Shown here piece after piece: positions 36,003 to 47,392 of a DNA stretch of 64,000 bases. The notes beneath the pieces were generated by a model. It was not told the origin of the DNA. It ran no database searches and saw only the letters and a list, made by a program, of their open reading frames with translations. The stretch's first letter is position 1; each line of letters begins with the position of its first letter. A program made the translations under genes and the position numbers. This DNA is from Terriglobus saanensis SP1PR4 (lineage in GTDB: Bacteria > Acidobacteriota > Terriglobia > Terriglobales > Acidobacteriaceae): the NCBI RefSeq assembly GCF_000179915.2, contig NC_014963.1, positions 3,782,001 to 3,846,000 on the forward strand. The letters are read 5' to 3'.

Positions 36003-37010
36003 ATGAAGCCCACCCCCGGAAAACTCGCCGGTCTGAAAGCCGTCTCAGACGCCCGCGGCGTCATCGCCGCCGCCGCCATGGACCAACGCGGATCACTCAA
36101 GAAATCCCTCGGTGCAGCCCGCGGCGCGGACGCCAACGATCACGATCTGGAGGTCTTCAAGACCCTCGTGACCCGCGTGCTCACGCGCTATTCCTCCGCG
36201 ATCCTCCTCGATCCGGAATTCGGCCTTCCTGCCGCCAAGGAGCGCAACAGCGCTGGCCTTCTGCTCGCCTACGAAAAAACCGGCTACGATTCCGCCACGA
36301 AGGGCCGCCTTCCTGACCTCCTCGACGTCTGGAGCGTCCGCCGCCTGAAGGAAGCTGGCGCAGATTGCATCAAGATCCTGCTCTACTACTCGCCCTTTGA
36401 AACCACTGAAATCAATGACCTGAAGCACGCCTGGGTCGAACGCATCGGCGACGAATGCAACTATCACGACATTCCCTTCTTCCTCGAAACCGTCGGGTAC
36501 GATGTCGATGGCAAGGGCGAAAAGACTCTCGATTACGCGAAGAAAAAGCCCGAAGTCGTCTCCGGCTCCATGGCGGAGTTCGGCAAGGCACGCTACTCGG
36601 TCGACGTTCTGAAGGTGGAAGTTCCCATCGAGATGAGCTTCGTCGAAGGCACGCGCGCGTACAAGGGAGAATCCGCCTACACCCGCGCGGAGGCCCTGCA
36701 GCACTTCCGCGATGCAGAATCGATGACGCACAAGCCCTTCATCTACCTCTCCGCTGGCGTCTCCAACCCGGTCTTCATTGAAACGTTGGAACTCGCCGCC
36801 GAAAGCGGAACGAAGTTCAACGGCGTCCTCTGCGGCCGCGCCACATGGAAAGACGGTATCGACGTCTACGGCAAGAAAGGCGCGGATGCCTTTGAAGCGT
36901 GGCTCGAAGACGAAGGCGTAAAGAACATCGAAAACGTCAACGCAGCTCTCAAGGCCGCCACCCCCTGGTACACGAAGTTCGGCGCGAAATCGCTGGCAGA
37001 GCTCGGCTAG
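36003..37010 (+). CDS. lacD: tagatose-bisphosphate aldolase (LacD family)
   Basis: A 335-aa class I aldolase that splits tagatose-1,6-bisphosphate (and often related ketose bisphosphates) into DHAP and glyceraldehyde-3-phosphate. MDQRGSLKKSL, LLDPEFGLPAA and DVLKVEVPIEM with the Schiff-base lysine are typical of LacD; YLSAGVSNPVFIETL and GVLCGRATWKDGI complete the barrel. AGGAGAG precedes the ATG. No other tagatose pathway gene is nearby, so the physiological substrate is uncertain. Confidence 0.85.
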   Translation: MKPTPGKLAGLKAVSDARGVIAAAAMDQRGSLKKSLGAARGADANDHDLEVFKTLVTRVLTRYSSAILLDPEFGLPAAKERNSAGLLLAYEKTGYDSATKGRLPDLLDVWSVRRLKEAGADCIKILLYYSPFETTEINDLKHAWVERIGDECNYHDIPFFLETVGYDVDGKGEKTLDYAKKKPEVVSGSMAEFGKARYSVDVLKVEVPIEMSFVEGTRAYKGESAYTRAEALQHFRDAESMTHKPFIYLSAGVSNPVFIETLELAAESGTKFNGVLCGRATWKDGIDVYGKKGADAFEAWLEDEGVKNIENVNAALKAATPWYTKFGAKSLAELG

Positions 37011-37020
37011 CCCCTTACCC

Positions 37021-37060
37021 GTTTGTCATCCCGTAGTGAAGCGAAGGGATCTGCTTTTAC
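37021..37060 (+). repeat. interspersed short repeat, copy 2
   Basis: The stretch beginning GTTTGTCATCCCGTAGTGAA and ending CTGCTTTTAC is the partner of the minus-strand copy at 8049-8085. It lies just past the lacD-like stop and before the slipin terminator. Confidence 0.7.
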
Positions 37061-37079
37061 AGTTATCCATGCCGCAAAA

Positions 37080-37107
37080 AAGGCCCGAAGCGACTGCTTC
37101 GGGCCTT
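37080..37107 (-). terminator. terminator of the gntR-slipin operon
   Basis: A 12-bp perfect stem (AAGGCCCGAAGC) with a GACT loop, followed on the minus strand by six T residues. Confidence 0.9.
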
Positions 37108-37123
37108 CCTCTTTCGAATCGCC

Positions 37124-37984
37124 TCAGTGCGTTTTATGCAGCGCCGTCGTAGCCAGCATCCCACCCAGCCCCATCGTCTCCACCGCAGAAGACGGAACGA
37201 TCACCATCGATCCACGTTCCTTGATGGCTTCATAAAGCATATTCATCGCTCGCAGATGGAGCGCAGTGGGATTGTTGGCGTAGACCTCAGCCGCCTCCGC
37301 GAACTTCGCTGCAACCTGTAGCTCTGCGTCACCAAGGATGATCCGGGCCTGCCGCTCGCGTTCGGCCTGCGCCTGTTGCGACATCGCATCTTCCAGGGCC
37401 TGCGGAATGCGGACATCCCGAATCTCCACGGACTGCACCGTAATCCCCCACGGGTTCGTCTTGCTGTCGAGATTCCGTTGCAGCTCCTGTCCAAGCGTTT
37501 CGCGGCTTGTGATCATCTCGGCCAGATCATGCCGCCCAATCGATTCACGCAACGCTGTCTGTGCGCTGCGGCTGATGGCGTCTTCAAAGTTAGCCACTTC
37601 CAGAATGGACTTCTCCACGTTCCACACCAGCCAGAAGATGATCGCATCCACATTGACTGGAACCGTATCCTGCGTCAGCGCGGACTCCGCCGTCACCGTG
37701 CTGATACGCACGCGTTGATCGACGAAAGCACTGAGCGTGTCCACGATGGGGATCATCAGGAATAACCCCGGCCCCTGGAGTCTGCGGTAGTGTCCGAAGC
37801 GAAGCACAGCTACCTTCTCCCACTGCCGCACCACCTTCACGGAAAACAGGAAGAAGGAGCCAATGAGTGCGGCCACGACGATCGGAATCGGATTGGCCGC
37901 CCATGCTGCTCCGGTACCACCCACCGCCACGCAAACCACCAGGATGGCTACTCCCGGTGTGCTGATCTCCATAGGAATACGCAT
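37124..37984 (-). CDS. SPFH-domain protein (slipin/stomatin)
   Basis: A 286-aa membrane protein with two N-terminal hydrophobic segments (VAILVVCVAVGGTGAAWA, PIVVAALIGSFFLFSV). An SPFH domain (VLRFGHYRRLQGPGLFLMIP, VNVDAIIFWLVWNVEK) and a charged coiled coil (AQAERERQARIILGDAELQV) follow. Slipins organise lipid microdomains and scaffold membrane proteases. It starts three bases after the GntR stop, so the regulator probably controls it. Confidence 0.88.
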   Translation of the reverse strand: MRIPMEISTPGVAILVVCVAVGGTGAAWAANPIPIVVAALIGSFFLFSVKVVRQWEKVAVLRFGHYRRLQGPGLFLMIPIVDTLSAFVDQRVRISTVTAESALTQDTVPVNVDAIIFWLVWNVEKSILEVANFEDAISRSAQTALRESIGRHDLAEMITSRETLGQELQRNLDSKTNPWGITVQSVEIRDVRIPQALEDAMSQQAQAERERQARIILGDAELQVAAKFAEAAEVYANNPTALHLRAMNMLYEAIKERGSMVIVPSSAVETMGLGGMLATTALHKTH

Positions 37985-37987
37985 TGC

Positions 37988-38410
37988 TTATCTCCTCCGT
38001 GTAGCTTCCTTGGTCGCGTACTTTTTCAGGGCTTCTTCCAGCTCGTTCAACGTAAACCCACTGGCTCCAGCGCGGGCGACGAACTCATTTACAAGTTGTT
38101 CCATCTGTCTCTTACGAACGCCGCTGTCCCGCTCCGTCTGCTGTTCCGCGATAAAAGTTCCGGTCCCCTGCTGGGTCTCCAGCAGGCCGCGAATCTCCAT
38201 CTCGCGATAAGCGCGCGTCACCGTATTCGGATTGATCGCAAGATCGACTGCGAGCTGTCGCACAGTAGGCAGCTGCTCACCAGACTTCAGTCCGCCCGAT
38301 GCCAGGGCGCCATGCACCTGGTCGATCAGCTGTCGATAGACAGGCACACCGGTCTCCGGATTCAGATGGAAGCGGAATGAAAGTCGCGCGCTGGAGTTCT
38401 TGCTTTTCAT
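37988..38410 (-). CDS. GntR-family regulator, YtrA type
   Basis: A 140-aa repressor. The N-terminal winged helix (VPVYRQLIDQVHGALASGGL, LPTVRQLAVDLAINPNTVTR) is followed by a short C-terminal helical region (about 85-140) instead of a ligand-binding domain, as in YtrA regulators. The ATG lies six bases from a 36-base perfect palindrome, a likely autoregulatory operator. It is followed by the slipin gene. Confidence 0.9.
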   Translation of the reverse strand: MKSKNSSARLSFRFHLNPETGVPVYRQLIDQVHGALASGGLKSGEQLPTVRQLAVDLAINPNTVTRAYREMEIRGLLETQQGTGTFIAEQQTERDSGVRKRQMEQLVNEFVARAGASGFTLNELEEALKKYATKEATRRR

Positions 38411-38415
38411 TTCTA

Positions 38416-38451
38416 TTGACTAGTGTACTAATTGTTTAGTACACTAGTCAA
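38416..38451. promoter_or_regulatory. GntR operator palindrome
   Basis: Perfect 16-base arms (TTGACTAGTGTACTAA and its complement) separated by TTGT. The centre GTACTA/TAGTAC fits YtrA-type operators. Each arm begins with TTGACT, which may double as a -35 element in both directions. It lies between gntR and the divergent hydrolase gene and can control both. Confidence 0.85.
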
Positions 38452-38468
38452 GCGCAGGAGATTAGAAA

Positions 38469-39287
38469 ATGATCTGCTTCCGGCGAAACATCCTTTGTCT
38501 GTTTGTCCTCATGGCAACATCGACCTTTACTGCAGAGAGTCAGATGTACCCCGCCAAAAAGCATCAGCTCTATCTCAACTGCATTGGCGAACGACGCGGT
38601 CCGGTCGTGGTCTTCGAATCCGGCCTGGACAACACAAGTTCTGATTGGAGCAAGGTACAGACGGAGGTCGCGAAGTTTACCGAAGCCTGCAGTTACGATA
38701 GGGCAGGCCTCGGCAAAAGTACGACCGATGCCACACCCGGCTATGGTCCGGCAGCCGACACTCTGGAGGAGAAGGTTGAGGACCTTCGTCAGTTACTTTT
38801 GTCCGCTCATATTCCGCCGCCCTACCTGAGCGTGGGCCACTCGGCAGGCGGCATCCTCGTCCGCAGGTTTGCCTCAAAGTATCCCGATACGGTGCAGGGA
38901 ATGGTGCTGGTCGATTCCGCTCACGAAGAACAGGTGTGGCGCTTTATCGATATCGATCCGAAGGTCATTCAGGGCGTTTCGTTGAAACCAGACGACCTAC
39001 GCAAAGGAGGCATGCTGCCTGCGCGCGAACGTTTCGCGTGGAACACTCAGATACCGCTCATTGTGATTGAGCATGGTCGTTCCATCACAAGAGACGGCCT
39101 GACGAAAGCCCATGAAGCAGAGTTTGAAGCCGCCATGCACTGGATGCAAAAAGACCTCGCCAGTCGATCTCCCCAGGGCGAGCTGCGCACAGCCAAACAC
39201 AGCGGTCACGACATCGAGCTAGAAGAACCCGCTGTCGTGACCAGGGCCATTCAAGATATCTGGGACAAGCTGGAAACGGGAAAGTAA
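38469..39287 (+). CDS. secreted alpha/beta hydrolase
   Basis: A 272-aa protein with an N-terminal hydrophobic signal segment (ILCLFVLMATSTFTAES). The alpha/beta-hydrolase elements are VVVFESGLDN, the nucleophile elbow VGHSAGGILV, the acid in MVLVDSAHEEQ and the histidine in AKHSGHDIEL. The substrate is unknown; esterase or lipase activity is likely. It is divergent from gntR and shares its operator region. Confidence 0.8.
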   Translation: MICFRRNILCLFVLMATSTFTAESQMYPAKKHQLYLNCIGERRGPVVVFESGLDNTSSDWSKVQTEVAKFTEACSYDRAGLGKSTTDATPGYGPAADTLEEKVEDLRQLLLSAHIPPPYLSVGHSAGGILVRRFASKYPDTVQGMVLVDSAHEEQVWRFIDIDPKVIQGVSLKPDDLRKGGMLPARERFAWNTQIPLIVIEHGRSITRDGLTKAHEAEFEAAMHWMQKDLASRSPQGELRTAKHSGHDIELEEPAVVTRAIQDIWDKLETGK

Positions 39288-39296
39288 GCGTCCAGC

Positions 39297-40865
39297 CTAC
39301 TCCCACTCAATCGTTCCGGGTGGCTTGGATGTAATGTCATAGACCACGCGATTGATTCCGCGGATCTCGTTCACAATGCGCGAAGAGATCGTTTTCAACA
39401 CCTCGTACGGCAACGGAGCCCAGTCCGCCGTCATACCGTCTTCCGACTCCACGGCGCGGATGGCGCAGGTGTACGCGTACGTGCGCTGATCGCCCATCAC
39501 ACCCACGCTCTTCACCGGCAACAGCACGGCGAAGCTCTGCCATAGCTTGCCGTAGAGACCAGCCCTCTTGATCTCCGTGACAACGATCTCGTCGGCTTCC
39601 TGCAACAGTGCTACGCGGTCCGGCGTAATTTCGCCGACGATACGTACGGCAAGCCCTGGGCCGGGGAACGGTTGACGATCCAAGATCTCGTCCGGCATTT
39701 TGAGATCGCGGCCGATGCGTCGCACCTCGTCTTTGAAGAGATCGCGCAGAGGCTCGATGAGCTTCAGCTTCATGTTCTCCGGCAGGCCACCCACATTGTG
39801 ATGGCTCTTGATCGTCTGCGAAGGTCCTTTGACGCTGGAGGATTCGATCACGTCGGGATAGAGCGTTCCCTGCACCAGCCACGCCACTTCGCTGTCTGAA
39901 GCTTCTGCCGCAAGGATCTTTGCCGCCTCATCATCGAAGACGGTGATGAACTCGCGACCTATGATCTTGCGCTTCGTTTCGGGATCCGTGATGCCGCCAA
40001 GCTGCGAGAGGAAGCGCTTGGACGCATCCACGGCAACGACCTTCAGGCCGAGCTTCTCGCGCATCGTCGCTTGCACCTTGGTGAACTCGTCCTTGCGCAG
40101 AACGCCGTTGTTCACGAAGATGCACGTCAGACGATCACCGATCGCGCGTTGCACCAGCACAGCGGCAACGGAGGAATCCACGCCGCCGGAGAGACCACAG
40201 ATGGCATGTCCCGAACCGACCTGCTGTTTAATCTTCTCCACCGTCGTCTGGATGAAGTGTTCAGGAGTCCAGTCGGCCTTCGCTCCGCAGATGTCGAAGA
40301 CGAAGTTATGCAGCAGCTCCGTTCCCTGCGGCGTGTGATGCACCTCGGGATGAAACTGCACAGCCCAAATCTTGCGCTTCTCGTCCGCAATACCAGCAGG
40401 CGCATGCTCCGTCTTCGCCGTAAGCTTGAATCCCGGCGGCATATCTACTACGGAATCGCCGTGCGACATCCACACATCCAGCTGCTCAGGCAAACCACCA
40501 AAGATCTTGGTCTGCGCGACGATGTCAATCATCGCGTTGCCATACTCCCTCTTGGCTGCGGGTTCAACCTTGCCGCCGAGATGATGGGCGATAAACTGCA
40601 TGCCGTAGCAGATCCCAAGGATCGGCATGCCCAGGGCCAGCACCGCAGGGTCGGCCTTTGGCGCGTCGTCGTCATAGACCGAGCTGGGACCGCCGGAGAG
40701 AATCACGCCTGCTGGCTTGTACGAAAGCACTTCATTCAACGACGCCGTGCATGGAATCACAACGGAAAATACATTGAACTCGCGGATGCGGCGCGCGATG
40801 AGCTGCGTGTACTGTGCGCCGAAATCAAGAATGACAATGGTGGAGTTCGAATTAGGAGTAGGCAC
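39297..40865 (-). CDS. guaA: GMP synthase (glutamine-hydrolysing)
   Basis: A 522-aa enzyme converting XMP to GMP. The glutamine amidotransferase domain has [18 protein letters not shown] and the catalytic Cys in [13 protein letters not shown], with HGDSV and FHPEVHHTP. The ATP-pyrophosphatase domain has [12 protein letters not shown], and the C-terminal dimerisation domain ends with [11 protein letters not shown]. The start is placed at GTG ([13 protein letters not shown] follows), because sequence further upstream is unlike GuaA and lies across a neighbouring terminator. Confidence 0.96.
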   Translation of the reverse strand: MPTPNSNSTIVILDFGAQYTQLIARRIREFNVFSVVIPCTASLNEVLSYKPAGVILSGGPSSVYDDDAPKADPAVLALGMPILGICYGMQFIAHHLGGKVEPAAKREYGNAMIDIVAQTKIFGGLPEQLDVWMSHGDSVVDMPPGFKLTAKTEHAPAGIADEKRKIWAVQFHPEVHHTPQGTELLHNFVFDICGAKADWTPEHFIQTTVEKIKQQVGSGHAICGLSGGVDSSVAAVLVQRAIGDRLTCIFVNNGVLRKDEFTKVQATMREKLGLKVVAVDASKRFLSQLGGITDPETKRKIIGREFITVFDDEAAKILAAEASDSEVAWLVQGTLYPDVIESSSVKGPSQTIKSHHNVGGLPENMKLKLIEPLRDLFKDEVRRIGRDLKMPDEILDRQPFPGPGLAVRIVGEITPDRVALLQEADEIVVTEIKRAGLYGKLWQSFAVLLPVKSVGVMGDQRTYAYTCAIRAVESEDGMTADWAPLPYEVLKTISSRIVNEIRGINRVVYDITSKPPGTIEWE

Positions 40866-40906
40866 AGCTTCATTGTAAATCTGGCCGCTCCCCCTCAAGT
40901 AAAAAA

Positions 40907-40932
40907 GCGCACACAGATCGCTCTGTGTGCGC
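40907..40932 (-). terminator. terminator before guaA
   Basis: A 10-bp stem (GCGCACACAG with CTGTGTGCGC) followed on the minus strand by TTTTTT. It ends the small membrane-protein gene just upstream of guaA. Confidence 0.85.
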
Positions 40933-40956
40933 CCAATACGGATCGGATACAACCGC

Positions 40957-41127
40957 CTACGATGGGTCTTTCTGCCGGGTGCTCGTGACGCCTGTAAGAA
41001 TGGCGGCTCCGACCAGCACAAGGTCCACCACCACAATCCAATGCTGCGGAATGTGAGCCAGGTGCATGCCATACGTGACACCACCGATCAAGATCAAATA
41101 CCCAACCAGATAGATACCAAGGGACAT
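40957..41127 (-). CDS. small two-helix membrane protein (56 aa)
   Basis: The ATG at 41127 has a perfect AGGAGAG upstream, so the longer frame is not used. Two hydrophobic helices ([18 protein letters not shown] and [19 protein letters not shown]) are joined by a His-containing turn, and the protein ends in RQKDPS. It is a single-gene unit with a strong terminator. The function is not known; similar small proteins are widespread. Confidence 0.7.
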   Translation of the reverse strand: MSLGIYLVGYLILIGGVTYGMHLAHIPQHWIVVVDLVLVGAAILTGVTSTRQKDPS

Positions 41128-41201
41128 GTCGTTCACTCTCCTGAAGTTTTGCTCTACGGGAAAGTGTGATGCCGTCCTTCGGCAAAGTGTCTCTTGTAAA
41201 C

Positions 41202-42139
41202 CTAAGATTTCACTGATTCGGTCGCGGCCCAGAGGTGGAGATACCCCGCCAGCCGCGCCACGTGGAAGAAGTCCGAACCGATGCAATAGACCACCCCGAC
41301 ACCGAAGGTCCACCAGAAAAGAAAATCATCCGTGATCACTGTTTGAAAAGGAAGCGGCGTCGCGGAGAAGACGAGCGCCAGTACCAGCAAGGCGATCTTC
41401 ACGATGCCCATGACCAGATTAATCTCGACCAATCCCCCCCTCAGACCTCCGAGGCGCATCGCGGCACGCAGACTCGCAACCGGCCCCAGACCATCGCGCA
41501 TCGCCAGAAGTGGAGCCGCGGTAAAGATCCACCCAATCGCGGCCCAAAAGAGAAACAGCCCCAGAGACAGTGCAATCGCTGCGGCGATGTAGACCATCAC
41601 CTGCGGCTCCTCGCCCGCCTCAGAGGGTTGCAAAATCGTCTTCTGCGCCACTGCCGAAAGCGCGAACCACCACAGGGCCGCTCCACCACAGAGAGGAATC
41701 AGACGGACCACATTCAGAACGAGAAGCGTGAAAGGTCGCGCGTGAAGGTTCTCGTCCATCCGTCGGAGGACAAGAGTCCGTCCCAATGCAGAGACAATCG
41801 CCCACGCAAGAATCAGCAACGGCGCGAGCCACTTCGCCACAACAAGTGCAGGAGGCGCCACCATCATCAGCGCCTGCGCTACTGTGGCTGAACCCCGCAT
41901 TGGATCAGTCAAGAGTTGATTGATCGAAAGCTGCGCGATGCCCGTAGAGCGCCATGGAACACTCGCCAGGATCTGGCTGCCGTAGTGCATGAGAGCGAGC
42001 AGGGTGGGAATCCCGAAAATCCAACGCCACGCAATCTCCAGCAACGTCAGCGAAGGCCGGTTCCGGCACCAAGTAATCGTCGCAACAAAGTTCTGCGTAG
42101 GACGCAGCTGCGCATCGATCTTCTGCTGAGGCGTTGGCA

Positions 42140-42140
<1 letters not shown>
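41202..42140 (-). CDS. multi-pass membrane protein coupled to leuS
   Basis: A 312-aa integral membrane protein with about six hydrophobic segments (WIFGIPTLLALMHYG, WLAPLLILAWAIVSALG, YIAAAIALSLGLFLFWAAIG, IVKIALLVLALVFSA). Its ATG overlaps the leuS stop (TGATG), so it is translationally coupled. No transport or enzyme motif is recognised; it is a general YIP1/DUF-like membrane protein at best. Confidence 0.7.
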
Positions 42141-44680
<2,540 letters not shown>

Positions 44681-44729
44681 GTCAAATCGATTGTATCGCC
44701 GCGCCGTTTCTAGGTAGCGACTCTCCCAT

Positions 44730-45500
44730 TCACCGTTGCTCTTGCTGCTCGATGTCACTGAGAATTTTGTAGCCTTTCGGGGGATAAAACGATGTGGCAT
44801 CTGGTTCTTTCTGCACGATCTCCGTGAGTTCAGCCCTATACACTTCAGGGTCACCAACTTTTAGGACCAAAATCTCCTGAAGTTCGGGCGAATACCAACC
44901 TTCTGCAACCGTCGCCGTTGCAGTACGTGTTACCCGTTTGCCAAGTACACGAACTCCATCGAGCAATTTGGCACCAAGCGGCTCAATGTGCGATAGACCA
45001 CCTCCCGGTTCCTTCTCGTCTCGCACCATATCGCCCTCCTTTACTGGCGGGCTTGCAGGTTGCCGATGAAGAATTCGGCTCTCACAACGGACTCTAGCCG
45101 TAGGCTGACCGGCCCTAGTCCGTGGCTCACTCCATGTAAGGTGACAGTGCGCTACGGGGTCATCAACCGTTATCTCGCGGATGTCCAGAATCTTGCCGTC
45201 AGGTCCAGGCCACTTTATCAGCGTTTCGGAGTACAAACGCCCGGCGCTGTCGCGCATCTGCGTAGCTTTTTGTGAAAACGTCCCCACCTCCCCGTTTGGC
45301 ATAGGGGAGTGAGTCGTTGTCACCATCACACCCACATATGGTCGTCCGACCACGGGCATTAACGTGCTCGTAACCTCGCTATCCGGCGGATACCACGACG
45401 CCGGAAAACGCGCCGAAGGCGGAGCTACATCGCGCTCCACCTTCACCTGAGCCTTCACGCTCACACAAAGCAATGCCAGCAACAAAATTTCTCTTCGCAT
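44730..45500 (-). CDS. secreted hypothetical protein
   Basis: A 256-aa exported protein with signal peptide MRREILLLALLCVSVKAQ. The mature part contains GRLYSETLIKWPG, ITVDDPVAHCHLTWSEP, a modification-like GYLVLGKRVT-type region and GWYSPELQEILVLKVGDPE. This resembles acidobacterial secreted proteins whose fold recalls anti-sigma/DUF4412-like sensors. Function unknown. It follows nfo by ten bases, so they may be co-transcribed. Confidence 0.65.
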   Translation of the reverse strand: MRREILLLALLCVSVKAQVKVERDVAPPSARFPASWYPPDSEVTSTLMPVVGRPYVGVMVTTTHSPMPNGEVGTFSQKATQMRDSAGRLYSETLIKWPGPDGKILDIREITVDDPVAHCHLTWSEPRTRAGQPTARVRCESRILHRQPASPPVKEGDMVRDEKEPGGGLSHIEPLGAKLLDGVRVLGKRVTRTATATVAEGWYSPELQEILVLKVGDPEVYRAELTEIVQKEPDATSFYPPKGYKILSDIEQQEQR

Positions 45501-45510
45501 CGCGAGGATT

Positions 45511-46386
45511 TTATCCCGCAGCCAGAGCCCGCAGCGTACTCATATTCCGCAAAATATCTCCCGGCTCGTCCACCGGCGTCTCCGCGATGAAGGCCGCATG
45601 CGCAAACCGAGGATCCCGCAGCAAGCGCCGAAACGCCGCCGCTCCAATCGTTCCATCCCCAATGTGCTCGTGCCGGTCGAGCTTCGAGCCGCAGGCGGCC
45701 TTGGCGTCGTTGCAGTGCCAAAGCAGCACATGCTCCAGACCGATCGTCTCGGAGATCTGCTTCACCGTATCCTCGTAGCCTGCCTCGCTCACAATGTCGT
45801 ACCCGGCAACATGGACGTGGCAGGTATCCAGGCAGACAGCCACCGGGGCGCACTTTTGCAGATGCTTGTGCAGCTCACCGACCTGCTCCAGCTTGCCGCC
45901 CAGCGAAAATTCCGCGCCTGCGGTGTTCTCCAACAGAATCTTGAAGCTCGCGTCCTGCCAGGCAAGGCCGTCAATCGCCCGTTCGATACCCTCGGCGGCG
46001 TACGCCAGTCCCTGGTCGCGCGTCAGCCCCTTGTACGACCCTGGATGCAGCACCAGGTACTCCGCACCTAGCGCGAGAGCCCGTTCCACCTCTCCGCGAA
46101 ACGCCGCCGTCGCGTTCTGCCGGACCGACTCCGTCTGGGAGCACAAGTTGATCAAATAGCTGGCGTGGATCGAAACGGGACTGATCCCGTGCTCCGCACG
46201 AAGCGCCTTCATCTTCGCCGCGTCTTCCGGCTTCACCGCAGCCGCCTTCCACTGCCTTGGGGACGAGGAAAAAATCTGAAAACAGTTCGCTCCGCACTCC
46301 ACCGCCCGCTCCACCGCGGTAAAGGTTCCCCCCGTGGTGGAAAGGTGCATGCCGATGCGCTTCGTCGCTTTGGTTGTCTCTGCCAT
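45511..46386 (-). CDS. nfo: deoxyribonuclease IV (endonuclease IV)
   Basis: A 291-aa AP endonuclease of the xylose-isomerase-like barrel fold, with three zinc-binding sites. IGMHLSTTGG, IFSSSPRQWK, SIHASYLINLCS, YLVLHPGSYKG, LLENTAGA, VCLDTCHVHVAGYD and DRHEHIGDGTIG match EndoIV strands in order. It incises DNA at abasic sites. Start and length are normal. Confidence 0.95.
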   Translation of the reverse strand: MAETTKATKRIGMHLSTTGGTFTAVERAVECGANCFQIFSSSPRQWKAAAVKPEDAAKMKALRAEHGISPVSIHASYLINLCSQTESVRQNATAAFRGEVERALALGAEYLVLHPGSYKGLTRDQGLAYAAEGIERAIDGLAWQDASFKILLENTAGAEFSLGGKLEQVGELHKHLQKCAPVAVCLDTCHVHVAGYDIVSEAGYEDTVKQISETIGLEHVLLWHCNDAKAACGSKLDRHEHIGDGTIGAAAFRRLLRDPRFAHAAFIAETPVDEPGDILRNMSTLRALAAG

Positions 46387-46454
46387 CCCTCAAGAATACT
46401 GCGACACCCCGACGCCGGCTGTGTATCCTTGGCGCATACCCCGGAGATTGATTT

Positions 46455-46877
46455 ATGCCTCAGAGCTTCAAGAGCCACGCCAAGTGGGATCCCATGACGC
46501 ATTTCGTCCTCATGCCCCTCGCCCTCATCCTCGTCATCGGGTTTGCCCGCGCCTTGTATGTGCGCCCAAACCCGAATCACTTCGGTTTATTGCTCATGGC
46601 GATCACGATTCTGCTGCTCGTGGAAAAGACCCGCCTCTACGCGCTCAAGAATCAGGACCGCATCATCCGCCTGGAAGAGCAGATCCGGCTCTCCCGCCTC
46701 ATGCCCACGGAGCCTGCGATCGTCGAAGCCCTCTGCGTCGACCAGCTGGTCGGCCTGCGCTTTGCCTCGGATGCGGAAGCTCTGGAGCTGGCTCGCCGCG
46801 CCGTGCGTGAAAACCTCGGACGGAAGCAGATCAAGGAAGCGATCACCGCCTGGCGGCCGGACGAATGTCGCGCTTAG
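46455..46877 (+). CDS. DUF6526-like membrane protein
   Basis: A 140-aa protein with two hydrophobic helices (FVLMPLALILVIGFARALY and LLLMAITILLLVEKTRLY). A soluble helical C-terminal domain has DRIIRLEEQIRLSRLMPTEP and RENLGRKQIKEAI. The layout matches a family I recall as DUF6526, found widely in Acidobacteriota and Bacteroidota; function unknown. It is divergent from nfo. Confidence 0.7.
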   Translation: MPQSFKSHAKWDPMTHFVLMPLALILVIGFARALYVRPNPNHFGLLLMAITILLLVEKTRLYALKNQDRIIRLEEQIRLSRLMPTEPAIVEALCVDQLVGLRFASDAEALELARRAVRENLGRKQIKEAITAWRPDECRA

Positions 46878-46886
46878 TACCTGAAC

Positions 46887-46923
46887 GCAGAAGAGCCCGG
46901 GCACATGGCCCGGGCTCTTCTGC
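46887..46923. terminator. bidirectional terminator
   Basis: A 16-bp perfect stem (GCAGAAGAGCCCGGGC) with an ACATG loop between the convergent 46455 and 46934 genes. Confidence 0.9.
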
Positions 46924-46933
46924 ATAAATCCAG

Positions 46934-47218
46934 TTACTTCGTGATTTCAACACCGCGCCAGAAGGCGATGTGATGCTTTACCTGGCGGGCCGCCGGTTTG
47001 GGATCGGGGTAATACCAGGCGGCGTCGGGATTCTCCTGGCCGTCTACCAGAAGCGTAAAGTAGCGGGCCTGCCCCTTCCACGGGCAGCTTGAGCTCGTCG
47101 AGCTGGAGCGCAGGAACTCGCGCTTTACTGTCTCTTCGGGGAAGTAGATATTGCCTTCGATCATCTCGGTCGTTTCGCTCTCGGCCACAGTCTGGCCGTT
47201 CCACATTGCCTTTGCCAT
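46934..47218 (-). CDS. DUF427 domain protein
   Basis: A 94-aa protein whose core CPWKGQARYFTL and AWYYPDPKPAA are the DUF427 signature; DUF427 proteins are small beta folds of unknown function. The start at MAKAMWNGQTVAES is preferred over an upstream TTG. Confidence 0.85.
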   Translation of the reverse strand: MAKAMWNGQTVAESETTEMIEGNIYFPEETVKREFLRSSSTSSSCPWKGQARYFTLLVDGQENPDAAWYYPDPKPAARQVKHHIAFWRGVEITK

Positions 47219-47340
47219 TTCGCTCAACTCTCAATCTATCAATGATTTCGCGCAATAGAACCGCGCGTTTTGGAGCTTGACGCATAGGTCCGGCCAGCTA
47301 GGCCATTTGTCTCATTATAACCGATTATCGCAACACAGAA

Positions 47341-47377
47341 AAGGGCTGGTGCCGACACGGGGTCGACACCAGCCCTT
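47341..47377 (-). terminator. topA terminator
   Basis: A 16-base stem with one mismatch (47341-47356 with 47362-47377), followed on the minus strand by TTTTCT, located just after the topA stop. Confidence 0.8.
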
Positions 47378-47392
47378 CGGAGGAGTAAAGGC

